A stretch of 64,000 nt of DNA, from positions 1,178,001 to 1,242,000 of the forward strand of contig NZ_CP040755.1 in assembly GCF_024585285.1 (NCBI RefSeq), read 5' to 3'. A program made the translations under genes and the position numbers. The DNA is from Colwellia sp. M166 (GTDB taxonomy: Bacteria > Pseudomonadota > Gammaproteobacteria > Enterobacterales > Alteromonadaceae). This document shows, in pieces, positions 1 to 8,671 of this stretch. A model generated the notes under the pieces. That model searched no databases and was not told the origin of the DNA. It saw nothing but the letters and a program-made list of their open reading frames with translations. The first letter of the stretch is position 1; each line of letters starts with the position of its first letter.

Positions 1-38
1 TGCAAAAATAGTTTTTTCATCGAGTTTTGGAGTAAAAG

Positions 39-665
39 ATGAGCGTAATTGAAGTAAAGCATCCCCTAATTAAACACAAACTTGGCTTAATGCGTGAAGC
101 TGATATTAGCACCAAGCGATTTCGCGAACTTGCCTCTGAAGTTGGCTGTCTACTCACCTATGAAGCCACCAAAAATATGGCCGTTGAAAGCACAACAATT
201 AATAGTTGGAATGGTGAAATAGAAGTAGAACAAATCAAAGGCAAAAAAGTTACTGTTGTGCCTATTTTACGTGCGGGCTTAGGCATGATGGACGGTGTTC
301 TAGAGCTTATTCCTAGTGCGCGTATTTCGGTTGTTGGCATGTACCGTAACGAGGAAACCCTAGAACCTGTATTTTACTTTGAAAAGTTAGCCGGCCAAAT
401 TGAAGAGCGTCTAGCACTGGTCATTGATCCAATGCTTGCCACTGGCGGCTCGATGGTAGCAACCATCGATTTACTAAAAGAGCGTGGTTCTACCAACATT
501 AAAGCACTGGTCTTAGTTGCGGCACCAGAAGGTGTAGCAGCATTAGAGAAAGCACATCCGGATGTTGAACTTTATACCGCTTCTGTTGATGATCGCTTAG
601 ACGACGCGGGTTATATATTACCGGGTTTAGGTGATGCTGGAGATAAGATTTTCGGCACAAAATAA
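39..665 (+). CDS. upp: Uracil phosphoribosyltransferase
   Basis: Converts uracil and PRPP to UMP in the cytosolic pyrimidine salvage pathway. The 208-aa length is the normal family size. The PRPP-binding loop [10 protein letters not shown] lies near residues 128-137, ILRAGLGMM is near residue 76, and the C-terminal uracil-binding segment [18 protein letters not shown] is complete. A GGAG ribosome site sits about 6 bases before the ATG. It is followed by a hairpin terminator and then the uracil permease uraA, the classic upp-uraA pair of gammaproteobacteria. Family assignment is essentially certain. Confidence 0.98.
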   Translation: MSVIEVKHPLIKHKLGLMREADISTKRFRELASEVGCLLTYEATKNMAVESTTINSWNGEIEVEQIKGKKVTVVPILRAGLGMMDGVLELIPSARISVVGMYRNEETLEPVFYFEKLAGQIEERLALVIDPMLATGGSMVATIDLLKERGSTNIKALVLVAAPEGVAALEKAHPDVELYTASVDDRLDDAGYILPGLGDAGDKIFGTK

Positions 666-722
666 TTATCAATAGTCATCTTTGCTGCTTGCAGCAAACA
701 TGACTATTTAAACAATAACAAT

Positions 723-746
723 ACTGCCAGCTTGCTGGCAGTTTTA
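723..746 (+). terminator. Hairpin terminator between upp and uraA
   Basis: ACTGCCAGC and GCTGGCAGT form a 9-bp stem around a very short loop, followed directly by TTTT. It lies 60 bases after upp and just before uraA, so it probably attenuates readthrough into uraA rather than separating unrelated genes. Confidence 0.8.
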
Positions 747-757
747 TTGAGTGAAAT

Positions 758-2032
758 ATGAGTTCAAATACCCCATTATCGAGTAATTTAGCGCAAAACA
801 ACTTGTCACTTTTTAAAGAAGTACTCACTGGCACTCAAATGCTATTTGTTGCTTTTGGTGCTTTGGTACTAATGCCGTTACTTACCGGCTTAGACCCTAA
901 CGTGGCCTTGTGCACTGCCGGTATAGGTACCTTATTGTTCCAACTCGTCACAAAAGGTCAAGTACCTGTTTTTTTAGCCTCTTCATTTGCTTTTATTGCT
1001 CCTATTATGTACGGCACACAAACATGGGGGATTCCGGCTACCATGGGCGCACTGGCTGTCGTTGGTGTTGTTTATGCTTGTTTTAGTGGTTTAATCAAAA
1101 TGCGCGGTGTCGGTTTTATTAGTAAGTATTTACCGCCTATTGTTACCGGCCCTATTATTATGGTTATCGGTTTATCGCTGGCGCCTGTTGCTGTGCATAT
1201 GGCGTTGGGTCGCACGGGTGATGGCTCAGCACAATTAATTACTCAATCACTTGCCTTAAGTATTTCATTACCAGCCTTGTTAACCACTTTATTGGTTTCC
1301 GCTTTTAGCAAAGGCTTTATGCGTTTAATGCCAATATTGTCAGGTATTGTTGTAGGGTATGTATTATCGCTTTATCACGGTATCATTGACTTTACCCCAG
1401 TACAAAATGCCGCTTGGTTTGCCATACCAAAGTTCACTGCACCGGAATTTAACTGGCAAGCCATTATTTATATGTTGCCAATTGCCATAGCTCCTGCCAT
1501 TGAACACATTGGTGATGTCTTAGCAATTAGCTCGGCCACCGGTAAAGACTACATCAAAAAGCCAGGTTTGCACCGCACATTATTAGGTGATGGTATCGCC
1601 ACCACGGCAGCATCAATGCTAGGTGGCCCGCCAAACACTACTTATTCAGAAGTGACAGGCGCAGTAATGCTCACCAAAGCATTTAACCCAAGAATTATGA
1701 CTTGGGCGGCTTGTGCTGCAATTATCATGGCCTTTGTTGGTAAGTTAGGTGCTTTATTACAAACCATACCTGGTGCAGTAATGGGCGGTATCATGCTGTT
1801 GTTATTTGGTTTAATTGCCAGTGTTGGCTTAGGCAGCATAGTGAAAGCGAAAGTAGATTTTGACCAACCACGAAATTTCATTATCTTTGCTATTGTCTTA
1901 GTTTTTGGTATCGGTGGCATGGCACTCAATTTTGGTGGTTATAGCATTCAAGGGATTAGCTTGTGCGCATTAGTCGCTATCAGTTTAAACTTACTTTTAC
2001 CTAAAGAAGATACTGCTAAAAACAATAATTAA
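758..2032 (+). CDS. uraA: Uracil:H+ symporter, NCS2 family
   Basis: An inner-membrane nucleobase permease of 424 aa, the usual length, with about 12-14 hydrophobic segments. The NCS2 signature region is visible around residues 242-305: APAIEHIGDVLAIS, where the His-Ile-Gly-Asp segment and upstream Glu help bind uracil, and then GDGIATTAASMLGGPPNTTYSE. It imports uracil, which the upstream Upp converts to UMP. The two genes are separated by only a hairpin, so they are likely partly co-transcribed. Xanthine-type NCS2 transporters are an alternative, but pairing with upp strongly favours uracil. Confidence 0.95.
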   Translation: MSSNTPLSSNLAQNNLSLFKEVLTGTQMLFVAFGALVLMPLLTGLDPNVALCTAGIGTLLFQLVTKGQVPVFLASSFAFIAPIMYGTQTWGIPATMGALAVVGVVYACFSGLIKMRGVGFISKYLPPIVTGPIIMVIGLSLAPVAVHMALGRTGDGSAQLITQSLALSISLPALLTTLLVSAFSKGFMRLMPILSGIVVGYVLSLYHGIIDFTPVQNAAWFAIPKFTAPEFNWQAIIYMLPIAIAPAIEHIGDVLAISSATGKDYIKKPGLHRTLLGDGIATTAASMLGGPPNTTYSEVTGAVMLTKAFNPRIMTWAACAAIIMAFVGKLGALLQTIPGAVMGGIMLLLFGLIASVGLGSIVKAKVDFDQPRNFIIFAIVLVFGIGGMALNFGGYSIQGISLCALVAISLNLLLPKEDTAKNNN

Positions 2033-2091
2033 ATAAGTATGATAGCGTTATTGCTATTTTTACATCCTAGCAAGCCATGACAAAGAATAAG

Positions 2092-2131
2092 CGAGCAGAC
2101 ATAATATAATGTCCTTCGTCTGCTCGTTTAT
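2092..2131 (+). terminator. Terminator after uraA
   Basis: CGAGCAGAC (2092-2100) pairs with GTCTGCTCG (2118-2126), followed by TTTATC and an A/T-rich tail. It closes the uracil unit before the next operon. Confidence 0.75.
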
Positions 2132-2273
2132 CAAAATTTTAGAAAAACAATTCACTTTGCAATTATATGTAACAATATGTTGAAATATTTCAAAAATTTA
2201 TTACTATAACAAAACAAAAGTACAAAAATAAGTAGATAAAAATTCACTTATTAAACATTATTAAAGGACTGAA

Positions 2274-2828
2274 ATGCTTAAACGTAACTTAACTGTCGCC
2301 TCAATTGCTGCAATGTCACTATTCATCACGGGGTGTAACTCTACACCAGAAACTAATGCTGCAGAATTAGGCATGAACATTCCACAATGGGTGTTAAGCC
2401 CAACCTCTGACAAAGGCTTGGCAGCAGCTTCGTGTGTTACTGCATCTAACAGTTTTTCAATGGATAAATCTCAAGCGGCAACACAAGCTAGAGCTGAATT
2501 AGCCAGTCAAATTGAAACTAGAGTGTCTAGTTTACAAGAAGAGTACAGCACAAAGATTTCTTCTATGGGCGAGACCAATACTGAAAGCAAAATCAGTATT
2601 ACCAGCGCACAATTAACCGATCAATTCCTAAGAGGTTCAAAAGTCGTCAAAGTAGATTATGCGCAAATAGATAACGTAAAAAACCTATGTACTTTGGTGA
2701 CCTTGTCTGAAGCGAAAAGCAAAGCGCTATTTAGCCAACTGTTACAACAAGCCCCGATCAAGTTATCTCCTGAAAACGAAACCTTACTGTATCTAAACTT
2801 TATGAAGTCTGAAAATAGCGCTAATTAA
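2274..2828 (+). CDS. LPP20-like outer-membrane lipoprotein
   Basis: 184 aa with a lipoprotein signal peptide: positively charged start, hydrophobic stretch and lipobox FITGC with the lipidated Cys at residue 21. The segment PQWVLSPTSDKGLAAASCV followed by AATQARAELASQIETRVSS is typical of the LPP20 family (FlgP and related proteins), a small alpha/beta domain with an N-terminal P-x-W. It is the first gene of a five-gene same-strand operon that also contains a second LPP20-like protein, an MltC-like transglycosylase and a CsgG-like lipoprotein. An AAAGGA-type ribosome site precedes the ATG. The exact role is unknown; an envelope or cell-wall-associated complex is inferred from neighbours. Confidence 0.75.
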   Translation: MLKRNLTVASIAAMSLFITGCNSTPETNAAELGMNIPQWVLSPTSDKGLAAASCVTASNSFSMDKSQAATQARAELASQIETRVSSLQEEYSTKISSMGETNTESKISITSAQLTDQFLRGSKVVKVDYAQIDNVKNLCTLVTLSEAKSKALFSQLLQQAPIKLSPENETLLYLNFMKSENSAN

Positions 2829-2861
2829 AGTACACAATAATAGAAGAAAATAAGGTTAGTT

Positions 2862-3617
2862 ATGTTTTTCTGGGAAGAAATAAAGTTTAAAAATGGAACT
2901 TTTAAAGATAAGTTCCTTTTTGTTGCTATTGCTATTATGGCACTCGGTCAATGGTCTGATTCGAAAGAGCTCGCTCAAGAAGCTTATGTCGCGGTTATTT
3001 CTAATTTTACGCATAAGTATGAGTATGAAGCATTAAATAAGATCAATATTGGCAGCAACATGGAGTATATTTCACAGCAAATAGGCTTCCCGCAATTAAT
3101 AAAAAAGAGTAAATACATCGACGACATCAGCTTCGCCTATTATCTCAATGAAAAATATATCTTAACCTTAATTTTGCAAGACAGCAGAGTTACCGCCTAT
3201 ACTATTAGCGCATTAGCAGATGATTTTACGCCCAACAACCTGCTCAATAAAAAGCCTTCTGAGAATAAAATCAGTGTTGCGGATAATACCCAGAATATGA
3301 CTGACTTTACCTTAGATTATAATAATGTCGATTTCTTTTTAACAAGAGAAGAGTTAGGCAAAGACAAACTATTTATGAATCAATACTTTGGTGCTATCGG
3401 TTATAAAAAGAACATAAATATTAGTGCTGAAGAGCTTCGAAAATTATACGACGAAGTTAACTTAGAAGAAGACAATAGCAAAGTAACTCAGACGCGTGCG
3501 TTAAACATAAGTCAGAAAGCGAGAAATAACTTTTTTGGCGCAGGTGAAGTCGACTTATCTGTTATCGCAGACTCCGTTCTCACTAACTTTGAATATTCAT
3601 TTTACTATAAACAGTAA
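2862..3617 (+). CDS. Unknown protein with N-terminal membrane anchor
   Basis: 251 aa. I do not firmly recognise it. A hydrophobic segment near residues 14-28 (FLFVAIAIMALGQW) suggests one membrane anchor with the remainder soluble. The region INIGSNMEYISQQIGFPQ followed by a Tyr-rich stretch resembles the small ETEC_3214-type domain found in proteins of unknown function. It lies 33 bases after the LPP20-like lipoprotein gene and 30 bases before the MltC-like gene, so it belongs to the same transcription unit. No catalytic motif is visible. Confidence 0.6.
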   Translation: MFFWEEIKFKNGTFKDKFLFVAIAIMALGQWSDSKELAQEAYVAVISNFTHKYEYEALNKINIGSNMEYISQQIGFPQLIKKSKYIDDISFAYYLNEKYILTLILQDSRVTAYTISALADDFTPNNLLNKKPSENKISVADNTQNMTDFTLDYNNVDFFLTREELGKDKLFMNQYFGAIGYKKNINISAEELRKLYDEVNLEEDNSKVTQTRALNISQKARNNFFGAGEVDLSVIADSVLTNFEYSFYYKQ

Positions 3618-3647
3618 AACTGACAGCTGTATTAATAAGGATATATT

Positions 3648-4946
3648 ATGTCTAGCTTTTCTAGAGTCACCGTCGCTCTTTTGATCGTCTGTTTCTCAAG
3701 CCCAATCGCGCTAGCAGCAGAGAAAAAAAGCAACAGCTTTGCCGAATATCGTAAAAATCGCCAAGCGATATATAATCAGTTTAAAACGGATTATCTTAAT
3801 CGGTATGAAAACTATCGTGCTGAAATCAAAGAAAAATGGGGCGTTGCTGAATTAAGTTCTAAAACAGAGTACGTCCACTATAACGAAAAAAACAAAACTA
3901 AAGTTTTAACCGACTTTGAAAACGATACCATAGAAATTAGCCTTTTAGATGCTGATAATTTATCAGATAACGAAGTAGATCAACGTATACGTGCAGCGAT
4001 AATTGATTCATTAGATCAACAACCTGAAATCCTTGCCAGTAAACAGATAGAGTTTGACGTTGCGACAGAAAAAGCACCAGAAACAGAGATTTCAACACCA
4101 ACGGTTTTAAATCACTTAGGTATAGATTCTGCTGAAAGCTTAAACACTATACTTAAGCAAGTAACAACCGTTCCGCTAGAAACACAACAACAAATCGTCG
4201 TCAAACGTACACAAACACGCTTAGATAAACAAATAGCAAATATCGAAAACTTTCTTGATAGCGATGAGATTAGTATCGAACAAGCCAAGGCACCAAAGGC
4301 ACTCGTTGTTAGCATGAAAGAAGAGAAAAAATCTATTAAACGTGATGTTAATCAATTAATTACAAAAAACATTAAAACCTATAAAGTTAACCTGCACAGG
4401 GATCGCTTTAAAAAGGCTGAGCAATATTTACAATATGTTGAAAGTAATGCCGAAAAATGGCAACTGTCCAAGCAATTTATCCTCGCGGTTATGGAAACTG
4501 AAAGCCACTTCAACCCACTAGCTAAATCATATGTACCGGCTTATGGCTTAATGCAAATAGTCCCCTCTACAGCAGGTGCTGATGTCAATAATCGCATTCT
4601 TGGCATGAAAGAAAAACCAAGCCCTGAATTACTGTTTAGTGGCCGCGATAATATCAAATACGGCTCTGCTTATATCCATATTTTGATGACTCAGTATTTA
4701 AAAGAAATTGAAAATCCAACTAGCCGACTTTATTGCGCTATTGCCGCCTACAATACTGGCATAGGCAACGTTGCTAGAGCGTTTAACAAAGGTAAAAAAG
4801 GACGCCTTAAGGCTATGAAGGTGATCAATACTATGACTCCAGATGAAGTATACGATGTGATTAAAAAGCGCACCCATACGGAAACACAGCGATACCTAGA
4901 TAAAGTACTGGAAAGTAAACAGTATTTTTCACAGCAAAAGGTCTAA
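3648..4946 (+). CDS. MltC-like lytic murein transglycosylase
   Basis: 432 aa with a cleavable signal peptide ending near ALAA (residue 24). The N-terminal half resembles the MltC-specific domain and the C-terminal half is an SLT lysozyme-like domain: METESHFNP carries the probable catalytic Glu at about residue 285, followed by AYGLMQIVPSTAG and AAYNTGIGNVARAF. It would cleave the MurNAc-GlcNAc bond of peptidoglycan in the periplasm, releasing anhydromuropeptides. Unlike E. coli MltC it shows no lipobox, so it may be a soluble periplasmic form. The next gene starts 2 bases after its stop, which argues for translational coupling. It is probably a paralogue dedicated to this operon rather than the housekeeping MltC. 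Confidence 0.85.
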   Translation: MSSFSRVTVALLIVCFSSPIALAAEKKSNSFAEYRKNRQAIYNQFKTDYLNRYENYRAEIKEKWGVAELSSKTEYVHYNEKNKTKVLTDFENDTIEISLLDADNLSDNEVDQRIRAAIIDSLDQQPEILASKQIEFDVATEKAPETEISTPTVLNHLGIDSAESLNTILKQVTTVPLETQQQIVVKRTQTRLDKQIANIENFLDSDEISIEQAKAPKALVVSMKEEKKSIKRDVNQLITKNIKTYKVNLHRDRFKKAEQYLQYVESNAEKWQLSKQFILAVMETESHFNPLAKSYVPAYGLMQIVPSTAGADVNNRILGMKEKPSPELLFSGRDNIKYGSAYIHILMTQYLKEIENPTSRLYCAIAAYNTGIGNVARAFNKGKKGRLKAMKVINTMTPDEVYDVIKKRTHTETQRYLDKVLESKQYFSQQKV

Positions 4947-4948
4947 AA

Positions 4949-5872
4949 ATGAGATACTTCATCGGTATATTACTTATCTTGCTGCAACCGTTAGCCAATG
5001 CGCTTGAAGCAATTCCCGCTGATGACGAACAGTATATTTATGGTCTAGGTATCGACGTTGATCACAGTAATGCCCAAAAACTTGCTTTGGCTGACATTAC
5101 ACAGAAGCTGTCAACACGAATACAATCAAGTGTAGGTATCAGCCAAGATAAAACCGGTAATACCACCACCACAAGCACTAAACAGCATACAATGGCGGTT
5201 TCTCAAGAGATTGAACTGCCTAACATCCAGGTAATAAATAATAGTAAAGCTGACAATCAATGGCGAGTGCTGGTTCGAGTTGAACGAAAATTAGTGCAAC
5301 TATCACTTAAGCAGCAACTTGAAACGATAAATGATGAACTTATGTTTATCATCGAAGATTTTAGTGAATCTCAAGGGCCAGCTTGTTGGCACACACTTTC
5401 AACAAACAACCATAAAAAAGAAAAACTAACCGCATTAATTCCTGCCTACCTTGGCAGTGGTATGGCAGAAGAGAGTACACTCGCATTTAGTCAACAAGCA
5501 CAAACTTATGAACGTTTATTTAAGCGCTGTAAGTATAAAAATAAATATACCATTACTTATCCTGCTCAAGCCTCTGCTGACTTTAAGCGGGCTTTTGAAC
5601 AACTAATCAAAAGCCAAGGATTTAAAGTCACTAACCAGAAAAAAGATACCGGTAATATTCAGATTAAACTATCAGAAAAACAAAGCTATGCATTTAAAAA
5701 TTATCTAAATATTATCAATGCAGAGTTTACTGTTTTAGATGAGTTTGGTGATGTGATTAGCTTTATAAAACTAAAAAGCAAAGGTTCATCATTTAACAAT
5801 AAAAAAGAAGCAAATAAAAAAGCTGTCATAAATCTGATAAAAAAAATAGAAACACAAATGATAAAGTCTTAA
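4949..5872 (+). CDS. Secreted LPP20-domain protein
   Basis: 307 aa with a signal peptide ending around ANALEA (residue 20) and no lipobox. The segment YIYGLGIDVDHSNAQKLALADITQKLSTRIQ (read in parts) matches the LPP20-type pattern of a short strand, GxG, and a helix with A-x-x-A-L-x-D-I. It is followed by a Thr/Ser-rich loop and a second strand region, WRVLVRVERK. The C-terminal 120 residues contain an unclassified domain with repeated Lys-rich strands. Its start lies 2 bases after the transglycosylase gene. A periplasmic partner of the other operon products is inferred. Confidence 0.65.
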   Translation: MRYFIGILLILLQPLANALEAIPADDEQYIYGLGIDVDHSNAQKLALADITQKLSTRIQSSVGISQDKTGNTTTTSTKQHTMAVSQEIELPNIQVINNSKADNQWRVLVRVERKLVQLSLKQQLETINDELMFIIEDFSESQGPACWHTLSTNNHKKEKLTALIPAYLGSGMAEESTLAFSQQAQTYERLFKRCKYKNKYTITYPAQASADFKRAFEQLIKSQGFKVTNQKKDTGNIQIKLSEKQSYAFKNYLNIINAEFTVLDEFGDVISFIKLKSKGSSFNNKKEANKKAVINLIKKIETQMIKS

Positions 5873-5887
5873 TAAAAGGGAATCTGC

Positions 5888-6898
5888 ATGAAAAACTCTA
5901 TTAAAACTCTCGCCTTAACAGCGATTTCAGTCGTGGTTATCGGTTGTGGTGCAACATTACCACCATTACCAACATTACCATCAGTAAACTTAGCATCAAT
6001 CGACGGTTTTTCGGACCAAGACTTAAAGGTCAAAAACAACAACATCATCGTAGCACCAGGTATGAAATCTAATATACCTGAGTTTGTACAAGGCTACTTT
6101 GCTAATGAAATAACCACCATTATCGTTGATAGTGGCTCAGAAGTTATCGATAGAAGAATGGCAGCACGCTTTATCGATGAAATTCAATTAAAAGAAAACC
6201 TAAGTGAAAACTACAATGCTTATCAAGGCCCTGTAGAAGCTAAGTTTGTTGTCATCCCAACAATCACCGATATGTCATTTGGTGGCGAATATGAAAAAGC
6301 TTACACTTCTAAGAATAAAAAAGGTGAATCAACACACCACCCTGCTGAATGTGATTACTCAGCAAAAGTAAAAGGCAATGTACAAATTAGAGAGTTACCT
6401 TCCATGAAGCAAATTGTTTCATTCAATGTCCAAGGTAGTTCTTCTAATAGTAAAGAGAACCCACCAAGTCGTTCTTGTGAAGAGCAAGTCATGTATAACG
6501 GTGTTGTTGCTGGTGCCGTTGCTGATTTACTTGAAAAAGGTGAGAGTGATTACGTAACCTTAAGCAAGTACGTCGGTTCACGAGGCTTAATTACCGGTGC
6601 CAAAGCATTTAACGGTGAGCTGTATTTCGAAACAAACCTAGGTCGAATTCATGGTGCTAAAGAAGATGCACAAATCGCCATTTATCAAATAATTGATGAT
6701 GAAATGGTGATGATTGGCGAAGGTGAAATGATGGATGCCAAAAACGTCTTAAGTAAAAAGTCTTATATTCAAGTAGATAGTGACGTAGCGCCGTTAATTA
6801 AAAAAGGCATGATCATCATGCTTTCCGGTAAGTGTGAGGGTTACTTTTGCTCACTTAAGACCTCTACTGATAATTTATTAAAGTCAATGGCACGCTAA
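5888..6898 (+). CDS. CsgG/LpoB-like lipoprotein
   Basis: 336 aa with lipobox VVIGC, lipidated Cys at residue 20, followed by a Pro-rich tether (PPLPTLPSV). The body (NNIIVAPGM, FANEITTIIVDSGSEVIDRRMA, EAKFVVIPTITDMSFGG) resembles the CsgG/LpoB-type fold, in which an envelope lipoprotein presents a mixed alpha/beta domain. The C-terminal part contains a small beta domain (GRIHGAKEDAQIAIYQI). It is the last gene of the five-gene envelope operon and is followed by a strong terminator. Whether it forms a pore, activates a cell-wall enzyme, or has a structural role cannot be told from sequence alone. Confidence 0.6.
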   Translation: MKNSIKTLALTAISVVVIGCGATLPPLPTLPSVNLASIDGFSDQDLKVKNNNIIVAPGMKSNIPEFVQGYFANEITTIIVDSGSEVIDRRMAARFIDEIQLKENLSENYNAYQGPVEAKFVVIPTITDMSFGGEYEKAYTSKNKKGESTHHPAECDYSAKVKGNVQIRELPSMKQIVSFNVQGSSSNSKENPPSRSCEEQVMYNGVVAGAVADLLEKGESDYVTLSKYVGSRGLITGAKAFNGELYFETNLGRIHGAKEDAQIAIYQIIDDEMVMIGEGEMMDAKNVLSKKSYIQVDSDVAPLIKKGMIIMLSGKCEGYFCSLKTSTDNLLKSMAR

Positions 6899-6918
6899 GT
6901 ACAATAATAAAAATTAAT

Positions 6919-6940
6919 GGGGAGCTAGCTCCCCTTTTTG
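6919..6940 (+). terminator. Perfect-stem terminator of the envelope operon
   Basis: GGGGAGCTAGCTCCCC is a perfect 16-bp inverted repeat followed by TTTTT. It sits 20 bases after the CsgG-like gene. Confidence 0.92.
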
Positions 6941-6964
6941 CATTTTGCCATTAGTGGATTAACC

Positions 6965-7999
6965 GTGAATAAAGTTAAACAAAAATTAAATAAGTTTTTG
7001 CAATTATTATCGCCATTACAGCGAGTTGTAATACAAGCACATGATTTTCCTGATCATGATGCGATTGCTTCCGCTTATGGCTTAGCCGCTTTATTGCAAG
7101 CAATGGGCATGAACACCCTTATTGTCTACAATGGCCATGTCGATAGAATATCATTAGCCAACATGATTGAATGGCTAGACATTCCGGTGATTCATTGTAA
7201 TAAAGCCAAGTTAACCGCACATGATAAAATTATCACGGTTGATGGTTGTATTGGTGAAAAGAATGTTACTGATATTCAAGGTGAAGAAATTGCAGTCATT
7301 GACCATCACAACGTCACACCACCAAAAGGCCTATGGTACTGCGATGTACGTAGTAACTATGGCGCTACAGCAACCATTATCTATGAATATTTCAGCTCTC
7401 TTAACATAGACATACCTGAAAAGGTTGCCACCGCATTATTGGTGGGTTTAAACATCGATACGGCAAATTTAACACGCGGTTTTTGTAATGCCGACTTAAA
7501 AGCCTTCTTAGGGCTTAATCAAGTTGCAGACTTAGCATTAGTCAATAAAATTTGTCGCAATTCATTAATACAAAGTGAACTAAAAAGCTTTCAGCACGTT
7601 TGTGATAACGTAGAAAGTAATGACGGTATCGCCATTGTGTTATTAAAAGAACCATGTGCCAAGAACTTATTAGGCGTATTAGCTGACTTCCTCTTGAGTG
7701 TAAACGAATACGATATTGTTATTGTTGCAATGAAGTTTAACCAAGCAATACAGCTATCTCTGCGCTCTGAATGCCCTAAAGTTAATGTTGGCTTGTTATT
7801 GAGACAAACCTTAAACCAAAAGCAACGCGGCTTTGGTGGCGGACATGCTCATATGGCGGGTGGTATGATACTCAATGATAAAAGTCATCACTTTTTTAGC
7901 AATGAGCATGCGCACTTTAGCCCTTTCGTAGATGCAATCAGGCAATTAAGAGCAGAAAAAAACTGTAGTTCACAGGCATCAGAAATTGTGATCTGCTAA
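6965..7999 (+). CDS. DHH-family phosphoesterase
   Basis: 344 aa from a GTG start. The longer frame begins at a TTG inside the T-run of the preceding terminator, so the GTG is preferred. DHH-domain motifs are clear: HDFPDHDAIASA near residue 30, a VDGC segment, and VDHHNVTP near residue 115. The C-terminal DHHA1 signature GGGHAHMAGG is near residue 290. The family are Mn2+-dependent phosphoesterases or exonucleases acting on nanoRNA, pAp or cyclic dinucleotides; which substrate applies here is not evident. It is separated by only 32 bases from the yqhA-like gene, so the two may be co-transcribed. Confidence 0.82.
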   Translation: MNKVKQKLNKFLQLLSPLQRVVIQAHDFPDHDAIASAYGLAALLQAMGMNTLIVYNGHVDRISLANMIEWLDIPVIHCNKAKLTAHDKIITVDGCIGEKNVTDIQGEEIAVIDHHNVTPPKGLWYCDVRSNYGATATIIYEYFSSLNIDIPEKVATALLVGLNIDTANLTRGFCNADLKAFLGLNQVADLALVNKICRNSLIQSELKSFQHVCDNVESNDGIAIVLLKEPCAKNLLGVLADFLLSVNEYDIVIVAMKFNQAIQLSLRSECPKVNVGLLLRQTLNQKQRGFGGGHAHMAGGMILNDKSHHFFSNEHAHFSPFVDAIRQLRAEKNCSSQASEIVIC

Positions 8000-8031
8000 T
8001 TAAAACTATTTCAACAAAAAAGTAGAGATTT

Positions 8032-8529
8032 ATGGAAAAATTTTTTGAATCATTTTTATGGCAAAGCCGCTTGGTGTTGCTGGTTGCTGTTATCTGTTGT
8101 GTGATAACAGCTGTGGCTTTAGTGGGCTTAGGTGTTTATGAGGTGATACATTTTGTCGGTAACCTTATCGGTTATTTGTTCAGCTCTACTGGAGAAATAT
8201 CAAGAGGAATGTTAATACTCAGTGTCATCGAGGTATTAGATACCTTCTTAATTTCATCAATCCTGTTTATATTTTCCTTTGGTTTATATGAACTGTTTAT
8301 TAGCTCTATTGAACAATCTTCAGAGCACACATCTCAAGCTTTCCAGATCAACAGCATAGACCAACTAAAATCTAAATTAGGCAATGTCATTGTCATGCTA
8401 TTAGTGATTAAACTGTTTTCATATTTTGTTGAGATGAAGCCCTCATCAATCATTGAAACGCTTTACCTGGCTATTATCGTATTACTCGTTTCCATAAGCT
8501 TATGGCTTGGTCATAAGCATGTAAAATAG
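8032..8529 (+). CDS. YqhA / UPF0114 family membrane protein
   Basis: 165 aa, the usual family size, with about four hydrophobic segments (residues 13-37, 40-57, 68-90, 125-160). FESFLWQSRLVLLVAV at the N-terminus and FGLYELFISSIE in the centre are typical of the UPF0114 family of inner-membrane proteins of unknown function. It follows the DHH phosphoesterase gene closely. A 12-bp inverted repeat built on GCTAAAAAGC (8572-8610) lies after it, between it and norR. Confidence 0.85.
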   Translation: MEKFFESFLWQSRLVLLVAVICCVITAVALVGLGVYEVIHFVGNLIGYLFSSTGEISRGMLILSVIEVLDTFLISSILFIFSFGLYELFISSIEQSSEHTSQAFQINSIDQLKSKLGNVIVMLLVIKLFSYFVEMKPSSIIETLYLAIIVLLVSISLWLGHKHVK

Positions 8530-8571
8530 TCGGCTTTGACTTATTAAAAACACCAGTTGAGTTATCAATGC

Positions 8572-8610
8572 TCGCTAAAAAGCTAAACATCATGTTCGGC
8601 TTTTTAGCGA
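8572..8610. terminator. Stem-loop between convergent yqhA-like gene and norR
   Basis: TCGCTAAAAAGC (8572-8583) pairs with GCTTTTTAGCGA (8599-8610). The pair lies between two convergent genes, so it could terminate transcription from either side, although the T-run is inside the stem rather than after it. Confidence 0.55.
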
Positions 8611-8671
8611 TAAAAGTAAATGCGTTGTAGTGAAATTAAATCGTTCTCAACCCGTATTAATATCAAATACA

